From assembly GCA_041743085.1 (NCBI GenBank), contig JBGTNL010000019.1:124001-188000 (forward strand): a stretch of DNA of 64,000 nucleotides, written 5' to 3'. The stretch comes from JAFMPW01 sp041743085 (GTDB lineage Bacteria; Bacteroidota; Bacteroidia; Flavobacteriales; Flavobacteriaceae). The translations under genes and the position numbers were made by a program. The notes beneath the pieces were generated by a model that was given only the letters and a program-made list of their open reading frames with translations, made no database searches and was not told the DNA's origin. This document shows positions 43,721 through 52,146 of the stretch, piece after piece; the first letter of the stretch is position 1; each line of letters opens with the position of its first letter.

Positions 43721-46198
43721 ATGGGGGATAGATCCAAAAATAAATTTACATTGAAAATTGTCCTGAGCTACCTGGTTCTGGCTGTTCTCGCTATGGTTGT
43801 CGGATTTTTCATCTTTTCTGAAATAAAAGTATATCTCTCTAACGAAACAACGGACATAAACGACTCAAAGCTTCTAAAGACAAGTTCTCTGCTTACTCAG
43901 TTGTACGAAGCGGAAAGCCTTTCCAAGTTGGCCCTGCAAACCAAAACCAAGAGTAATTTTAATGCCTATATCCAAAAAATTGATTCCATATCCACGGCGA
44001 TCGATTCCTTAAAATTATTGACGGGAAGTACAAATCAGGAAGGTCTTTTAGACAGTGTACAGCGACTGCTGAGTCAAAAAGTTGCCAATAGCAATGAATT
44101 CCTTAAGCTAAAGGTGAGAAATGAGGCCAATAATTCCCTGGATAAAGCCCTTGAGGAGCTAAAAAAAATGGAGGCCTCATTTGGAAAAATCACTTCCGAT
44201 GCTTTGGTGCCCAATATAAAAGAACTTTCTCCCAAAGCACAAAGTGCTGTTAAAAACTGGGTGGCCTATCTAAATAAAAATGTTCCCAAGGACACCAACG
44301 ATATTCCCGATTCTGAAAAGATAGACTCTATTCTTAATGTGTCCAAAGCACTGCTCAATGAGGTAAAACTTAAAGATACCAGAACGCAAAAATTTCTGGC
44401 GAAAAAAGAACTGGATATTCATAGTAATGATCTTAAACTGTCACAACAACTACGAAGTATCATTTCAGCATTTGAACAGGAAGTAATCGTAAATACGTAT
44501 AATGACAATATCAAAAAACAGGCTGCCGTTCGCAGAAGTATCCGTCTGGCAGGGATTGCAGCGCTGTTGGGATTTATAATTGTCGGCATCTTTACTTTTT
44601 TGATCAAGCGGGATTTCTGGAAAGTGCAGACCTATCGTCAAAAATTGGAAAAGGAAAAAAAATTCTCGGAATCATTGCTCAAAAGCAGGGAACAATTAAT
44701 ATCCACTGTTAGTCACGACCTTCGAACACCCCTGAATACCATTACGGGATATTCCGAATTAATTGAAAATACTACTCTCACAGAAAAGCAGCGTTCCTAT
44801 CTGAAAAATATAAAATCAGCATCTCATTACGTGGATAGTCTGGTTAATGACCTATTGGATTTTTCAAAGCTGGAGGCCGGTAAAATTAAAATTGAAAAAA
44901 TTCCTTTCATACTCTCCGATGTGATCAGGGAAACCGCTGAAAACCTTAAGGAAATTAACAAAAGTAAGCATCTTAAGCTCCTGCTGGAAATTGATGAAAA
45001 ACTTGATGCCACTGTACTGGGCGATCCGTTTAGGATTAGACAAATACTCACAAACCTTATTAGCAACGCATATAAATTTACGGAGGAGGGATATATAAAG
45101 ATAATAGCAGCCGTAAAAAATGAATCGCAGGGTCAGTACTTAACCAGTATTTCAGTTGAAGATAGTGGTATCGGGATCAGGAAAGAAAAACAACGATTGA
45201 TATTTAGGGAATTTACACAAGCCGATGATGAAACTGAAAAAAAATATGGTGGGTATGGCCTTGGACTCACGATCTCCAAAAAACTAACTGAGTTGCTCCA
45301 TGGCGCTATCAGCCTTAAAAGCGAGGAGGGGAAAGGTAGCGCTTTTAGCCTTATTTTACCTCTTGAAGTCTCCAAAAAGCCCATAGAGAAGGCAACCGCA
45401 AAGGTTTTAAAGAAAAACATCAAGGCGCTTTCACTATTGATAATTGATGATGATACCGCCATGTTACAGTTACTGTCGGAGGTCAGCGCTACTCTTGGTT
45501 TTAAAGCCCATACCTTGTCCAATTTCAAACATTTGGATAAATCCGAGAATATCAACTATGATACTGTACTCACTGATATCCAAATGCCCGGTATTGATGG
45601 GTTTGGAGTGTTAAATGCATTATTATCCCAAGATTACGGCCACTACAAAGGGCAACCGGTAATTGCCATGACCGGGAGGAGAGATCTCGATATCTCGGTC
45701 TATAAGGAGGCCGGATTCTCTGAAATCATTCAAAAACCTTTTACCAAAAAACAATTTTTAAAGGTTTTAAGTCGATTATTCCCTGATCATTTTTATTCAA
45801 AAATTGAAGAAAAAGAATTGAAACTGAGTAAAAAGAGCTCAAAATTGTACAATTTAAATATTATTTCGTCCTTTTTGGGGGAAAATGAGGAAGCCATAAA
45901 TGAGATCCTAAGGACTTTTATGACAGAGACAGAAGTGAATATTGCCCGACTTAGAAAGGCCGTGCGATCTTCTGACTACGATGAGATTAACAATGTAAGT
46001 CACAGAATGCTACCTATGTTTCGTCAACTGGATGTACAGACTGTGGTACCTAATCTTGAATTTCTGGAAACTGCCGCTTCGGATAAGGTTACTCCGGAAG
46101 TACTAAAAAAACGTTTTGAGGATGTTCAGATTCACTCCCATACCCTTTTGGAAGCCCTTAAATCACATCTTGCTAAAAGTCCAAGTTATATTGGTTGA
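43721..46198 (+). CDS. hybrid histidine kinase with receiver and HPt domains
   Basis: 825 residues. TM1 about 12-32; a 240-residue periplasmic, helical sensor region; TM2 about 275-295; HisKA with H332 (VSHDLRTPLNTITGY); HATPase (LISNAYKFTEEG, EDSGIGIRKEKQRLIF, GYGLGLTISKKL); receiver with D619 (VLTDIQMPGIDG); C-terminal HPt with H761 (VSHRMLPMFRQL). All phosphorelay residues are present, so it can pass phosphate H-D-H to a free regulator. The convergent sigma-54 regulator at 46173 overlaps it by 26 bp and is the obvious target (inference). Signal unknown. Confidence 0.92.
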   Translation: MGDRSKNKFTLKIVLSYLVLAVLAMVVGFFIFSEIKVYLSNETTDINDSKLLKTSSLLTQLYEAESLSKLALQTKTKSNFNAYIQKIDSISTAIDSLKLLTGSTNQEGLLDSVQRLLSQKVANSNEFLKLKVRNEANNSLDKALEELKKMEASFGKITSDALVPNIKELSPKAQSAVKNWVAYLNKNVPKDTNDIPDSEKIDSILNVSKALLNEVKLKDTRTQKFLAKKELDIHSNDLKLSQQLRSIISAFEQEVIVNTYNDNIKKQAAVRRSIRLAGIAALLGFIIVGIFTFLIKRDFWKVQTYRQKLEKEKKFSESLLKSREQLISTVSHDLRTPLNTITGYSELIENTTLTEKQRSYLKNIKSASHYVDSLVNDLLDFSKLEAGKIKIEKIPFILSDVIRETAENLKEINKSKHLKLLLEIDEKLDATVLGDPFRIRQILTNLISNAYKFTEEGYIKIIAAVKNESQGQYLTSISVEDSGIGIRKEKQRLIFREFTQADDETEKKYGGYGLGLTISKKLTELLHGAISLKSEEGKGSAFSLILPLEVSKKPIEKATAKVLKKNIKALSLLIIDDDTAMLQLLSEVSATLGFKAHTLSNFKHLDKSENINYDTVLTDIQMPGIDGFGVLNALLSQDYGHYKGQPVIAMTGRRDLDISVYKEAGFSEIIQKPFTKKQFLKVLSRLFPDHFYSKIEEKELKLSKKSSKLYNLNIISSFLGENEEAINEILRTFMTETEVNIARLRKAVRSSDYDEINNVSHRMLPMFRQLDVQTVVPNLEFLETAASDKVTPEVLKKRFEDVQIHSHTLLEALKSHLAKSPSYIG

Positions 46199-47528
46199 TC
46201 TTGTTGTAAAGTGTTTTTCTGGTAACCTGAAGAAGCTTGGCAGCCTTGGATTTATTGAAGTTTGTCTTCTTTAAGGCCTTTATAATCTGCTCCTTTTCAT
46301 AGTCCTCCTTTGAAAAATTGTTAGCATTTTCATGGTCCCCATCGGAGTTGAGCACTTCCTTGGGAAGGGAATCTATTTCTATGGTATCCCCCACCGTTAG
46401 CAATACTGCCCGTTTAATTACATTTTGCAGTTCTCTCACATTTCCAGGCCAGCGGTAGCGATGAAAAGCCTCCACCACTTCGTCAGAAAACCCATTTACG
46501 TTTTTATCCAGGTTATTATTGGCAATATTCAGAAAATAATCCGCAAACAGGGGCAAATCTTCAAACCGATCCTCCAGGGACGGTATTGCTATAGAAAACT
46601 CGTTTAACCTATGGTAAAGATCTTCTCTGAATGTGCCTTTTTCAACGCCTTTCATAAGATCCTCATTTGTTGCCGTAATAATGCGAAGGTCAACAACGAT
46701 TTCCCTGGTACTCCCCACCCTTTTTATTTTTCTTTCCTGCAAGGCCCTTAACAGTTGAATTTGATTTTCATATGTGAGGTTTCCTACCTCATCCAGGAAG
46801 AGGGTTCCCTTGTTGGCGGCTTCAAAATGACCCATTTTATCTTCCACCGCTCCCGTAAAGCTGCCTTTTACATGTCCGAAAAATTCACTGGTAGCCAATT
46901 CCTTAGGGACAGCACCGCAATCTACCGCTACAAAATCAAAATTCTTTCTTGAACTGTTGTTGTGAATGGTCCTGGCTGTAACCTCCTTACCCGTTCCACT
47001 TTCCCCTGTAATTAAAACTGACATATCGGTAGGGGCAACCAGCTTAATGTATTCGTTTAATTTCTTGGAAGCCTCGCTTATACCGAATATTACCTTATTT
47101 TGAAGGGTTGCCTCAGGGTGTGGTTTCTTTTTTTCCGAATTATTTTGCTTCACCTTTTCCTCCGGAACCGGGGTTTTTAAGGCATTTGAAATAACCATCA
47201 GCATCTCATCCGGGGTAAAGGGTTTGGAAATGTAATCAAAGGCGCCCTTTTTCATGGCCGCTACAGCCGTTCCCACCTCGGCATAACCGGTCATTACGAT
47301 AACAGCGGTGTTCGGATTGGATTTTTTGATATCTGAAAGCAACTGAATTCCGTCATAATCGGGCAAACGCAGGTCTGTAAGCACCAGATCAAAATTTGTG
47401 TTCCCGTACTTTGTCCTGGCGTCCGGGGCATTGTAGCTGCTCTGCACCTCGAATCCTTGTTTGGTTAAGAATTTTTGGAGCATTTGACAGAAGGCAGCAT
47501 CGTCTTCTATAATCAAGATGTTTGGCAT
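46173..47528 (-). CDS. sigma-54-dependent response regulator, NtrC family
   Basis: 451 residues from the ATG at 47528 (MPNILIIEDD); the longer frame to 47570 adds 14 non-conserved codons. Receiver with VLTDLRLPDYDG, AAA+ domain with Walker A TGESGTGKE, sigma-54 loop GSFTGA (close to the canonical GAFTGA, unlike the regulator at 1157), Walker B TLFLDEVGN, and a C-terminal Fis-type helix (AAKLLQVTRKTLYNKINQY). A Ser/Lys-rich linker (EEKVKQNNSEKKKPHPE) joins receiver and AAA+. It probably takes phosphate from the convergent hybrid kinase. Targets are not known; the PepSY-like genes next door are candidates. Confidence 0.93.
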   Translation of the reverse strand: MPNILIIEDDAAFCQMLQKFLTKQGFEVQSSYNAPDARTKYGNTNFDLVLTDLRLPDYDGIQLLSDIKKSNPNTAVIVMTGYAEVGTAVAAMKKGAFDYISKPFTPDEMLMVISNALKTPVPEEKVKQNNSEKKKPHPEATLQNKVIFGISEASKKLNEYIKLVAPTDMSVLITGESGTGKEVTARTIHNNSSRKNFDFVAVDCGAVPKELATSEFFGHVKGSFTGAVEDKMGHFEAANKGTLFLDEVGNLTYENQIQLLRALQERKIKRVGSTREIVVDLRIITATNEDLMKGVEKGTFREDLYHRLNEFSIAIPSLEDRFEDLPLFADYFLNIANNNLDKNVNGFSDEVVEAFHRYRWPGNVRELQNVIKRAVLLTVGDTIEIDSLPKEVLNSDGDHENANNFSKEDYEKEQIIKALKKTNFNKSKAAKLLQVTRKTLYNKINQYNLDF

Positions 47529-47696
47529 ATAACTTTCTTGTTTTGTAAGTACGTAAAAATACCTTAACAAAGCTATCTTCTTTCTAAATTTTTTCTTAAA
47601 ACATTCTGCTAAAGGATATTCATACTTATAGCTAAAACTTGCTGAAAGGATGCTGAGACTTTTATAATGGCTTCCGGCCTTTCAGAGGGTAAAATA

Positions 47697-47773
47697 AAAG
47701 ATCCCGCCCAGGGCGGAATCAGTTCGGTCTGCCCTTTACGCTTCGCGCCTGCGGCGCATCGCCCAAAGGGGAC
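47697..47773. repeat. tandem hairpin repeat, unit 1
   Basis: Starts AAAAGATCCCGCCC and contains the stem GATCCCGCCC/GGGCGGAATC, then CAGTTCGGTCTGCCC, CGCGCCTGCGGCGCA (a second GCGCC/GGCGC stem) and ends CCAAAGGGGAC. Nearly identical to the unit at 47812-47891. The GC-rich pair contrasts with AT-rich surroundings. I see no coding potential. Confidence 0.85.
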
Positions 47774-47776
47774 ACC

Positions 47777-47810
47777 ATGCTTTGCTTCCCAATATGCTTT
47801 GCTTCCCAAT
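47777..47810. repeat. 17-bp perfect tandem duplication
   Basis: ATGCTTTGCTTCCCAAT occurs twice back to back between the two hairpin-repeat units. Perfect identity indicates recent slippage or a recent duplication. Confidence 0.9.
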
Positions 47811-47811
47811 A

Positions 47812-47891
47812 AAAAGATCCCGCCCACAGGGCGGGATCAATTCGGTCTGTCCTTTACGCTTCGCGCCTGCGGCGCATCGCCCAAAGGGGAC
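47812..47891. repeat. tandem hairpin repeat, unit 2
   Basis: Same order as unit 1 but with a perfect 10-bp stem GATCCCGCCC-ACA-GGGCGGGATC and an ATCAATTCGGTCTGTCC variant. The unit is 3-4 bp longer in the hairpin loop. Together the units fill most of the gap between the sigma-54 regulator and a PepSY-like gene. Confidence 0.85.
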
Positions 47892-47900
47892 CTCATTAAA

Positions 47901-47932
47901 AAAAGAACGGAACCCTATTAAGGGTTCCGTTC
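47901..47932 (-). terminator. rho-independent terminator of the first PepSY-like gene
   Basis: GAACGGAACCCT (47905-47916) and AGGGTTCCGTTC (47921-47932) pair perfectly over 12 bp around ATTA. On the minus strand the stem is followed by TTTTTTTAATG. It ends transcription of the gene at 47986-48306. Confidence 0.9.
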
Positions 47933-47985
47933 CGACCAAACCAACTTGATACAAAACAAATAACTCAAGTTATGTTATTGCTCAT

Positions 47986-48306
47986 TTATTGTTCGATCCA
48001 ATTACCTTCCTCATCAGCAAATAAAGTACCTGAAGTTCCGTCTTCCAGGGAAACTTCTAACTTATATTGTTTAGCCTCATTAACGGCTGCTTTGTTAATA
48101 GTTGCTGTTGGGTAATTTTTTTCTACGGCTGCAGTAACAGCTTCTGGCAATTCTTCTACGGCAATCTCAGAAAAGTCGTCCTGAGCAGCGGCAACAACTT
48201 CAGTTGCTTCTGACTGAACTTCCTCTGCTTCTGTTGCTTGTGTGTCCTGAGCAAATGCTGTTAAACTTCCTAGTGATAATACTGCTGCAAAAATTAATTT
48301 TTTCAT
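47986..48306 (-). CDS. small secreted PepSY-like protein
   Basis: 106 residues. Signal peptide MKKLIFAAVLSLGSLTAFAQ, an acidic spacer (DTQATEAEEVQSEATEVV) and a PepSY/BLIP-like domain (DFSEIAVEELPEAVTAAVEKNYPTATINKAAVN, YKLEVSLEDGTSGTLFADEEGNW). The AVNEAKQYKLEV and GNWIEQ ends match the paralogue at 48909. It is probably exported to the periplasm or surface; the function of the family is unknown, and inhibition or chaperoning of other proteins is a guess. The two genes share their control region. Confidence 0.85.
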   Translation of the reverse strand: MKKLIFAAVLSLGSLTAFAQDTQATEAEEVQSEATEVVAAAQDDFSEIAVEELPEAVTAAVEKNYPTATINKAAVNEAKQYKLEVSLEDGTSGTLFADEEGNWIEQ

Positions 48307-48344
48307 GATTTTCTAAATTTTCTAATTAATTATATTGATTAAAC

Positions 48345-48373
48345 TCGCTTTACTTATTGAAAATATGATACCA
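48345..48373 (-). promoter_or_regulatory. conserved box 1 of PepSY-like gene 1 (promoter-proximal)
   Basis: This 29-base segment matches 49270-49298 ungapped with about eight differences: TCGCTTTA, then AT-rich, AAA, ATGAT, CCA on the plus strand. It lies 39 bp upstream of the ATG at 48306. It does not fit TAnnTTTG or the -24/-12 consensus, so the sigma factor is unclear. Confidence 0.6.
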
Positions 48374-48449
48374 TACTGGCTGTGGAGGAATATTTTGATA
48401 TAAAGCATTGTAGTACAGATATTTACGTATATTCAGATAAAATACTAAA

Positions 48450-48489
48450 GTGTGTAATTTTGGGTATTTTTCGCTAATATTGTGTAAAA
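48450..48489 (-). promoter_or_regulatory. conserved box 2 of PepSY-like gene 1, direct TGTGTAA repeats
   Basis: Forty bases aligning ungapped with 49373-49412: GTGTGTAAT-N2-TGGGTA ... GCT-N-A-N-A ... TGTGTAAAA. TGTGTAA occurs at 48451 and 48481, exactly 30 bp (three helical turns) apart, on one face of the DNA. Likely an activator site 140-180 bp upstream of the gene. Confidence 0.6.
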
Positions 48490-48816
48490 TGTATACGCCG
48501 GTCGCCAGAAAAAATGTTGCCATACCTCCGGGCTGACGAGTGCGCTAATTAATTATGAATAAAGTCCGCCTCGCACTGAGCTACGTAAATGGTGTTGAAG
48601 AAAGTACCATAATTATTTAAATAAAATAACTATTCCATCTACTCCCTTACTCGCTTGGGTACTATTTAAGAATTTAGGGGAACTGTTCAAACTCCATCAC
48701 TTTACCGGAAAAGCTTCGAAAGAATTCGCTCTCCAAAAAATAGGTGCCGTTGTGATTTGTCGGGAGAAAATCGACTTAACGACCTGAACTACTCATTACA
48801 AGTGTACACCCAAAGT
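48490..48816. other. 327-bp stretch without a recognisable gene
   Basis: No convincing open frame, RNA gene or repeat. It lies between the box 2 element of PepSY-like gene 1 and the terminator of PepSY-like gene 2. No frame is open long enough to suggest a recent pseudogene. Confidence 0.5.
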
Positions 48817-48858
48817 AAAAAAGCCCCCGATGATTTACACATCGGGGGCTTTTTTTTT
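48817..48858 (-). terminator. bidirectional rho-independent terminator of the second PepSY-like gene
   Basis: AGCCCCCGATG (48822-48832) and CATCGGGGGCT (48840-48850) pair perfectly over 11 bp, flanked by an A run on the left and nine T on the right, so it works in both directions. It ends the leftward gene at 48909. Confidence 0.92.
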
Positions 48859-48908
48859 AAACCAAACTAACCAAAAACTAATTAACTCTATTTAAATAAA
48901 CGCTTATC

Positions 48909-49220
48909 TTACATTTCTAGCCAGTTACCTTCAGCGTCTGCGTACAATTTTACTTCTGTACCGTCTTCTTGAGTAACTTTTAATTTGTATTGAGCTTCTT
49001 CGTTTACATAAGCCTGAGAGATGGTTGCATTAGGATGTGCTGTTGCCAACGCCTCTGTGATAGCCTCTGGCACTTCAGTCAATTCAATTGCTGTGAAATC
49101 ATCCTGGGCTTCCATAACTTCCTCAGTTGCTTCCGATTGAACCTCTTCAGTTTCGGTATCCTGAGCAAATGCTGTTAAACTTCCTAAAGCAAGTGCTGCT
49201 ACTAAAAATAACTTTTTCAT
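48909..49220 (-). CDS. small secreted PepSY-like protein, paralogue
   Basis: 103 residues. Signal peptide MKKLFLVAALALGSLTAFAQ, acidic spacer (DTETEEVQSEATEEVMEA) and the PepSY-like domain (DDFTAIELTEVPEAITEALATAHPNATISQAYVN, YKLKVTQEDGTEVKLYADAEGNWLEM). Closely related to the gene at 47986, with the same layout and shared upstream boxes: a tandem duplication including the promoter. The function is unknown. Confidence 0.85.
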   Translation of the reverse strand: MKKLFLVAALALGSLTAFAQDTETEEVQSEATEEVMEAQDDFTAIELTEVPEAITEALATAHPNATISQAYVNEEAQYKLKVTQEDGTEVKLYADAEGNWLEM

Positions 49221-49269
49221 TTTGTGTGTGTTTAAGATTAAATTAAAAATTTTGTATTTGTATTTGTAT

Positions 49270-49298
49270 TCGCTTTATATATAGGAAAAATGATGCCA
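49270..49298 (-). promoter_or_regulatory. conserved box 1 of PepSY-like gene 2
   Basis: Partner of 48345-48373; see that entry for the alignment. It lies 50 bp upstream of the ATG at 49220. Confidence 0.6.
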
Positions 49299-49372
49299 CG
49301 CCTAAAATCACTCCGATTTAGATATAACTAATTGATTTTGAGTTTATTACGATTTTAAGGTCTTTATGACTT

Positions 49373-49412
49373 GTGTGTAATGCTGGGTAAGATGGGCTCA
49401 GAATGTGTAAAA
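49373..49412 (-). promoter_or_regulatory. conserved box 2 of PepSY-like gene 2
   Basis: Partner of 48450-48489. TGTGTAA at 49374 and 49404 are again 30 bp apart, and a third, inverted copy (TTACACA) follows at 49414-49420. The gap to box 1 is 74 bp here and 76 bp at gene 1, so the whole architecture is conserved. Confidence 0.6.
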
Positions 49413-49451
49413 ATTACACAATTATCCTCCTTCTATAAAGCTACCGGACCA

Positions 49452-50993
49452 CTAAGTAACCTGATGAGCTGGCTTTAAAAGGTCATTTACCGTTTTAACG
49501 GGGTTAAAGGTAATCAGGGGTACTTCGACAAATATGGTATTCCAAAAGGCCATTCCCCCGTTCCACAAACCAGGCAATTCCAATGCCTTAAGATTTTTGC
49601 CGTCTTGCGTTTTTGATGTAATAAAGCCCTGTCTGTCATCTACAAAATTTAAAAGATTAAATTTATCCCCTTTATAATTCTTCACTCCGCAGACGAGATC
49701 AACAGGATTAAAATGGGTGGAATTTTTGAAGATCATTACCTGGCCCCCATCGCTCATATCTACTTGGGCTGATTCAACGATCTGGAGCGAGATATGATTA
49801 TGACGGTCCCGGATCCAAAATGGCCCTCCTCCAGGCTCTCCTTCATTCTTCACCATTCCACAAATACGAATTGGCCTGTTAATCTTATCCTTGTAAATTT
49901 CTATCTGTTGCCCGATACTATAGCCTGGAAACCTATCGGAAAAACGGACATTAAGTTGATTTTCCAGAAAGGATTTAAGCTCTCCAAGTTTTTCCCCGTT
50001 GATGCTATCGCTTTCCAGAAGATCCGAATAATAAAAAGCTTTCTCCTGAATTTTTAGAAGTAGCCCTGCAAGTAATTTCTTGTAATAAGAAACGTCGCCG
50101 GCATATTCAGGGACTACAACATTATCTATGTTCTTAATGAATATGATATCGGCTTCCTGTTCGTTTAGATTTTCTATCAACGCGCCGTGTCCACCAGGCC
50201 TGAACAAAAGCGAGCCATCACTATTTCTGAAAGGTTCATTCTCCGGACTGACCGCGATAGTATCGGTTGAAGGTTTTTGGAAAGAGTAGCTGACATGGAA
50301 AGAGGTTTTTGTCTCAAAAGTCACCCTTTCCTTAATTTTTTCAAATTCTTCATTGAACATTTTACCGTGCTGTTCAGAAATCGTAAAGTGTAAATACGCA
50401 TCATTGGCAACTCTGGCATACTTTGCGCTTTCCTTTAAATGTTCTTCAAACGAAGTGGCAGTATATTCTTCGTACCGGTGAAATGGCAATAGCCCCTTAG
50501 GTAAAAAACCGTAATTGAGTCCTTCTTCAAACAACATTTCCTTTACAAACAGCAAACTTTCCTTATCGCCGGAAGTCGCCTTACTCCTGATCCGGCTTTG
50601 TACTATTTCAAAGAAAGGCAGTTTTGACCGTTTATTTAAAAAGGTAGTGAGCTGTTTATCACCGGTCCTGTTCAAATAGGCATCTAAAGACTCTTTTTGC
50701 GGTTCAAAGGTCTCCAGAAAATTAAAGAGCGCTTTGAACATTCGTGAAGCTGCCCCGGAAGCAGGTACGAATTTCAGAAGTGACAGGTCTTTTCTAGAAG
50801 ATTCAAATTTCCTGACTAACTCATCCTCCCCCTCATCGGAAAACCTCGAAATCCCCCCCGACACTACCGCCGCTTTTTCAAGACACACAAAGGGTATTCC
50901 TTCTTTAAAAGTCTCGATCTGTCTTAAAACCGTATCGCGGGAAACCCCGATCCCAGAAAGTTGTTGTAAATCGTTTTCCGAAAATTTTATCAT
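49452..50993 (-). CDS. DUF4301 protein
   Basis: 513 residues, no signal peptide or membrane segment. FVPASGAASRMFKALFNFLE, LFRPGGHGALIENLN and FIKNIDNVVV resemble sugar-nucleotidyltransferase-like motifs; DUF4301 is of unknown function. The start overlaps the stop of the NadR-like kinase by 4 bp (50990-50993), so it is cotranslated with the thiamine-binding/PnuC/kinase genes. Confidence 0.88.
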   Translation of the reverse strand: MIKFSENDLQQLSGIGVSRDTVLRQIETFKEGIPFVCLEKAAVVSGGISRFSDEGEDELVRKFESSRKDLSLLKFVPASGAASRMFKALFNFLETFEPQKESLDAYLNRTGDKQLTTFLNKRSKLPFFEIVQSRIRSKATSGDKESLLFVKEMLFEEGLNYGFLPKGLLPFHRYEEYTATSFEEHLKESAKYARVANDAYLHFTISEQHGKMFNEEFEKIKERVTFETKTSFHVSYSFQKPSTDTIAVSPENEPFRNSDGSLLFRPGGHGALIENLNEQEADIIFIKNIDNVVVPEYAGDVSYYKKLLAGLLLKIQEKAFYYSDLLESDSINGEKLGELKSFLENQLNVRFSDRFPGYSIGQQIEIYKDKINRPIRICGMVKNEGEPGGGPFWIRDRHNHISLQIVESAQVDMSDGGQVMIFKNSTHFNPVDLVCGVKNYKGDKFNLLNFVDDRQGFITSKTQDGKNLKALELPGLWNGGMAFWNTIFVEVPLITFNPVKTVNDLLKPAHQVT

Positions 50994-51553
50994 AGTGTTA
51001 TCAGCTTATCAATTTCGCCCACTGCCTGGTCTAAGCGGGTCTTTTTATTACCTTTTAAGATAATAAAATTTCTGTGATACTTTTGAAGTGTTCCTTTAAA
51101 ATATTGGAACATCCGTTCTCTTTCCTCTGGTTTGTCTCGCAGATCGTCTTTTTCCCAGGGTATATCAATATAAGTTAGAAAGTAAAGATCATATGTATTT
51201 AGTAAGGCATATTTTTCCAGTAAGGGGTCACTGTAGCCAAGATAGTAAGCCTCGGAATACACCTTGGTTTCCAAGAGATCGGTATCACAAATAAGTAGAC
51301 CGGTGGCTTTACTCGACAAGGAATTTTCTAACCTCATCTGCCCCTCGGCAATAGGGATGAGGTCCTTTGGTTCGCATGTCTTACGCTCATTGTTCCATTT
51401 GTTCTGCAGATATTCACGGGCATACTCCGGGACCCAGACCGTGTTGTAGTGCCTTGCCAATTGCTCCGCTAGCGTAGTCTTTCCGGTCGATTCGGGACCG
51501 AACAATACTACTTTGGTAATATCTGAAGGTTCTTGTTTAAGCTTTTCTTCCAT
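50990..51553 (-). CDS. NadR-like P-loop kinase (AAA_28 type)
   Basis: 187 residues from the ATG at 51553; the frame reaches back to 51616, but the family begins near TKVVLFGPESTGKTTLAEQLA. Walker A GPESTGKTT and ICDTDLLETKVYS (LID-like) follow the nicotinamide-riboside kinase domain of NadR. In this locus it sits beside a PnuC-type permease and a thiamine-binding protein, so thiamin or nicotinamide riboside are both possible substrates (inference). It overlaps the permease gene by 46 bp. Confidence 0.82.
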   Translation of the reverse strand: MEEKLKQEPSDITKVVLFGPESTGKTTLAEQLARHYNTVWVPEYAREYLQNKWNNERKTCEPKDLIPIAEGQMRLENSLSSKATGLLICDTDLLETKVYSEAYYLGYSDPLLEKYALLNTYDLYFLTYIDIPWEKDDLRDKPEERERMFQYFKGTLQKYHRNFIILKGNKKTRLDQAVGEIDKLITL

Positions 51554-52146
51554 GCGATATAACCTTGTATGGCCAAGACGGTAAATATAAGATATTGAAG
51601 AGAAAGCATTCCCCATCCCCTAAAAGCATATAACGGCACTGTAATAATGTCCGCAAGGATCCAAAGAGTCCAGTTTTCTAATTTCTTATTGGCCATATAC
51701 CACATTGCTGTAAAAAATACTCCGGATGTGAAAATATCTACGTAATTGGATATGCCAATCTCCGTTCCGGATAACCTGTAAACGGTATAGGTCACGGCTA
51801 TGGTTATCAGAAAAAAACCAAATCCGACGATTTTTTCCTTCATATTGGTCCTGGAGATTTGAACCACTATTTCACCTTCCTTCACCCGGGTCCAATTCCA
51901 CCAGCCGTAAATACTCATTACTGAGTAGTAAATATTCATCATCATATCTCCAAATAACTTATCCATCAGAAAAATATAAACCGTAATAACAGTTGCAATC
52001 AGACCGGTAGGGTAGACCAAAATATTCTCTTTCTTTGCATAGACAACGCTTGCAATCCCAAAAATAAAAGCGATGGCTTCAAGAATAATCAAGTAGAGAT
52101 CCCTCTCCCTGTAAGGGTCTAGAAAGAAATCAAAAATGGGGTTCAT
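51508..52146 (-). CDS. PnuC-family vitamin transporter (possibly PnuT, thiamin)
   Basis: 212 residues with seven or so transmembrane helices. The PnuC signatures are present: EAIAFIFGIASVVYAKKENILVYPTG, YYSVMSIYGWWNW and WYMANKKLENWTLWILADI. PnuC imports nicotinamide riboside; PnuT, of the same fold, imports thiamin. The gene immediately upstream encodes a thiamine-binding protein, and a TPP-controlled receptor lies 8 kb away, so thiamin is the better guess. No TPP aptamer is visible in the 53 bp before the upstream gene. Confidence 0.88.
   Translation of the reverse strand: MNPIFDFFLDPYRERDLYLIILEAIAFIFGIASVVYAKKENILVYPTGLIATVITVYIFLMDKLFGDMMMNIYYSVMSIYGWWNWTRVKEGEIVVQISRTNMKEKIVGFGFFLITIAVTYTVYRLSGTEIGISNYVDIFTSGVFFTAMWYMANKKLENWTLWILADIITVPLYAFRGWGMLSLQYLIFTVLAIQGYIAWKKSLNKNLQILPK

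Noticed and set aside
47609..47954. Overlapping short open frames in the tandem hairpin repeat
   Set aside because: They recur in several frames of a GC-rich repeat and share the repeat's periodicity, so they follow from the repeat and not from coding.
49283..49298. TGGCATCATTTTTCC in box 1 as a sigma-54 promoter of the PepSY-like genes
   Set aside because: The GG is present, but the -12 GC is absent in both copies (CC and TC).
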